8,063 nucleotides of DNA. Origin: Chlorobiaceae bacterium. GTDB lineage: Bacteria; Bacteroidota; Chlorobiia; Chlorobiales; Chlorobiaceae. The notes below the pieces were generated by a model. The model saw only the letters and a list, made by a program, of their open reading frames with translations. It did not search any database and was not told where the DNA came from. The stretch covers positions 1 through 8,063 of the forward strand of contig JAAXUM010000063.1 in NCBI GenBank assembly GCA_013336025.1, written 5' to 3'. This document shows positions 7,021-8,063 of the stretch, one piece after another (within the stretch, counting starts at the first letter, position 1; every line of letters starts with the position of its first letter). Position numbers and translations under genes: made by a program.

Positions 7021-8063
7021 TGCTGTTGAATCTGCTGAGAAAATCGTTTTTCCAATCGGTGAAAGTGCCGTTCTGAATCTGTTCGCGGGCAGTTGTTGTG
7101 AGCCAGAGGTAGAAGGAGATGTTCTGCATGGTGCAGAGCTTCAGTCCGAGAATTTCACCGACATTCAAAAGGTGACGGATATAAGCCCGGGAGAAATTCC
7201 TGCACACCTCGTTATCAAAACCTTCATCCACAGGACGGAAATCTTCGGCATATTTTGCTGCCCGCAGGTTCATGGTTCCGTTGCGGGTATAGACTCTGCC
7301 ATTACGTCCTTCACGAGTCGGGATGACACAGTCAAACATGTCGATACCTCGCTCAATGGCGTTCAGAATGTTTTCCGGTGTGCCCACACCCATGAGATAG
7401 CGGGGTTTGCTCACAGGCAGCAGTGTGTCTGAAAGTTCGAGCACCCTGTACATCGCTTCGGCAGGTTCTCCTACAGCCATACCGCCAATAGCATAGCCGT
7501 CGAAATCAAGATCCACCAGAGCGTTCGTCGAGATTGTTCGAAGGTCGGCATGAATGCCTCCCTGGGTAATGCCGAAAAGAAACTGGCTGTGCCCGTAGAA
7601 CGGGGAGGTGGAGAGAAACCTTTTTTTTGCCCGTTCTGCCCAGCGGATGGTGAGTTCCCCTGATTTCTGCACATAGTTCCGATCAGCGGTTGACGGAGGG
7701 CACTCGTCAAGCGGCATCATGATATCACTGCCGATAATGCGCTCGGTGTCAATAACATTTTCAGGAGTAAACTGCAGTTTTGATCCATCGAGATGTGAGC
7801 GGAAGGTCACTCCTTCGTCGGTAATCTTTCGAAGATCAGAGAGCGAGTAGACCTGGTACCCTCCGCTGTCGGTGAGGAGCGGGCCGTTCCAGTTCATGAA
7901 CCGGTGTACTCCGCCGGCTTTTCGGAGAATTTCATTTCCCGGCCTGAGATAGAGATGGTACGCATTGGCAAGTATCATCTCAAATCCGATATCGTGCAGG
8001 TCGTGGGGGGTGAGGCTGCGTACTGTGGCCTGCGTTCCAACAGGCAAGAAAACGGGTGTATGT
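7007..8063 (-). CDS. tgt: tRNA-guanine(34) transglycosylase, 5' end outside window; divergent zinc site
   Basis: Tgt exchanges guanine for preQ1 at the wobble position of GUN-anticodon tRNAs, the committed tRNA step of queuosine synthesis. About 352 residues are visible and the frame is open to the right edge (HTPVFLPVGTQATV), so about 20 N-terminal residues are missing. The TTG at 8045-8047 is an internal Leu codon. Catalytic features are present: TDSGGYQV with the base-recognition Asp (complement of 7868-7870) and the nucleophile Asp in MFDCVIPTREGRNG (complement of 7331-7333). The C-terminal zinc site is abnormal. The canonical CxCxxC...H is replaced by FDNEVC with Gln at the His position, so only the last Cys (complement of 7202-7204) remains. 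The surrounding CRNFSRAYIRHLL is otherwise normal. The stop overlaps the rimO start by 14 bp. Confidence 0.96.
   Translation of the reverse strand, partial: HTPVFLPVGTQATVRSLTPHDLHDIGFEMILANAYHLYLRPGNEILRKAGGVHRFMNWNGPLLTDSGGYQVYSLSDLRKITDEGVTFRSHLDGSKLQFTPENVIDTERIIGSDIMMPLDECPPSTADRNYVQKSGELTIRWAERAKKRFLSTSPFYGHSQFLFGITQGGIHADLRTISTNALVDLDFDGYAIGGMAVGEPAEAMYRVLELSDTLLPVSKPRYLMGVGTPENILNAIERGIDMFDCVIPTREGRNGRVYTRNGTMNLRAAKYAEDFRPVDEGFDNEVCRNFSRAYIRHLLNVGEILGLKLCTMQNISFYLWLTTTAREQIQNGTFTDWKNDFLSRFNSNEKT

Noticed and set aside
6878..7432. 184-residue plus-strand open frame across the tgt/rimO junction
   Set aside because: It is antisense to two well-supported genes and has no recognisable motif.
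8045..8047. TTG as a possible start of tgt inside the window
   Set aside because: The upstream codons to the window edge read HTPVF, which continues the conserved Tgt N-terminal motif, so the gene begins outside the window.

Overview
The window is a stretch of ordinary, densely packed bacterial core genome with roughly balanced base composition. The best taxonomic clue is the short-chain dehydrogenase at 3514-4245. It matches, from memory and end to end, the characterised sepiapterin reductase of Chlorobium tepidum. Together with the Chlorobi-like serS, rimO and tgt proteins and the lack of Shine-Dalgarno sites, this points to a green sulfur bacterium (Chlorobiaceae: Chlorobium, Pelodictyon or a relative). 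I cannot name the species.

Layout. Left edge, plus strand: the 3' half of metY (O-acetylhomoserine sulfhydrylase) followed 5 bp later by complete metX (homoserine O-acetyltransferase), a two-gene direct-sulfhydrylation unit for methionine/homocysteine. metX runs head-on into serS, and their coding ends overlap by 16 bp. Minus strand, 1648-4245: the sepiapterin-reductase-type SDR, then yqeY (GatB/YqeY domain) and serS (seryl-tRNA synthetase). A weak terminator-like hairpin after the SDR and a candidate promoter before yqeY suggest that yqeY-serS is its own unit. Plus strand, 4451-4708: a single cold-shock protein gene with a roughly 200-bp upstream region shared with the divergent SDR. Minus strand, 4850-8063: radC, rimO (ribosomal protein S12 methylthiotransferase) and tgt (tRNA-guanine transglycosylase, running off the right edge). 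tgt and rimO overlap by 14 bp and are surely co-transcribed. A 194-bp gap with a strong inverted repeat separates rimO from radC.

How the genes work together. Most serve translation: serine tRNA charging, a tRNA-amidotransferase-like protein, queuosine insertion in tRNA, S12 modification and an RNA chaperone. The rest are methionine synthesis, pterin reduction and a RadC-family protein. No gap exceeds 300 bases. I see no tRNA, rRNA, CRISPR array, insertion sequence, phage gene or toxin/defence cassette.

I do not see an undescribed multi-gene system here. The observations most worth a second look are: a Tgt in which three of the four canonical zinc ligands are replaced; the probable pterin role of the SDR; the absence of a Shine-Dalgarno site before all seven visible start codons; an attenuator-like set of overlapping inverted repeats between rimO and radC; and an inverted repeat whose two arms carry the stop codons of metX and serS.
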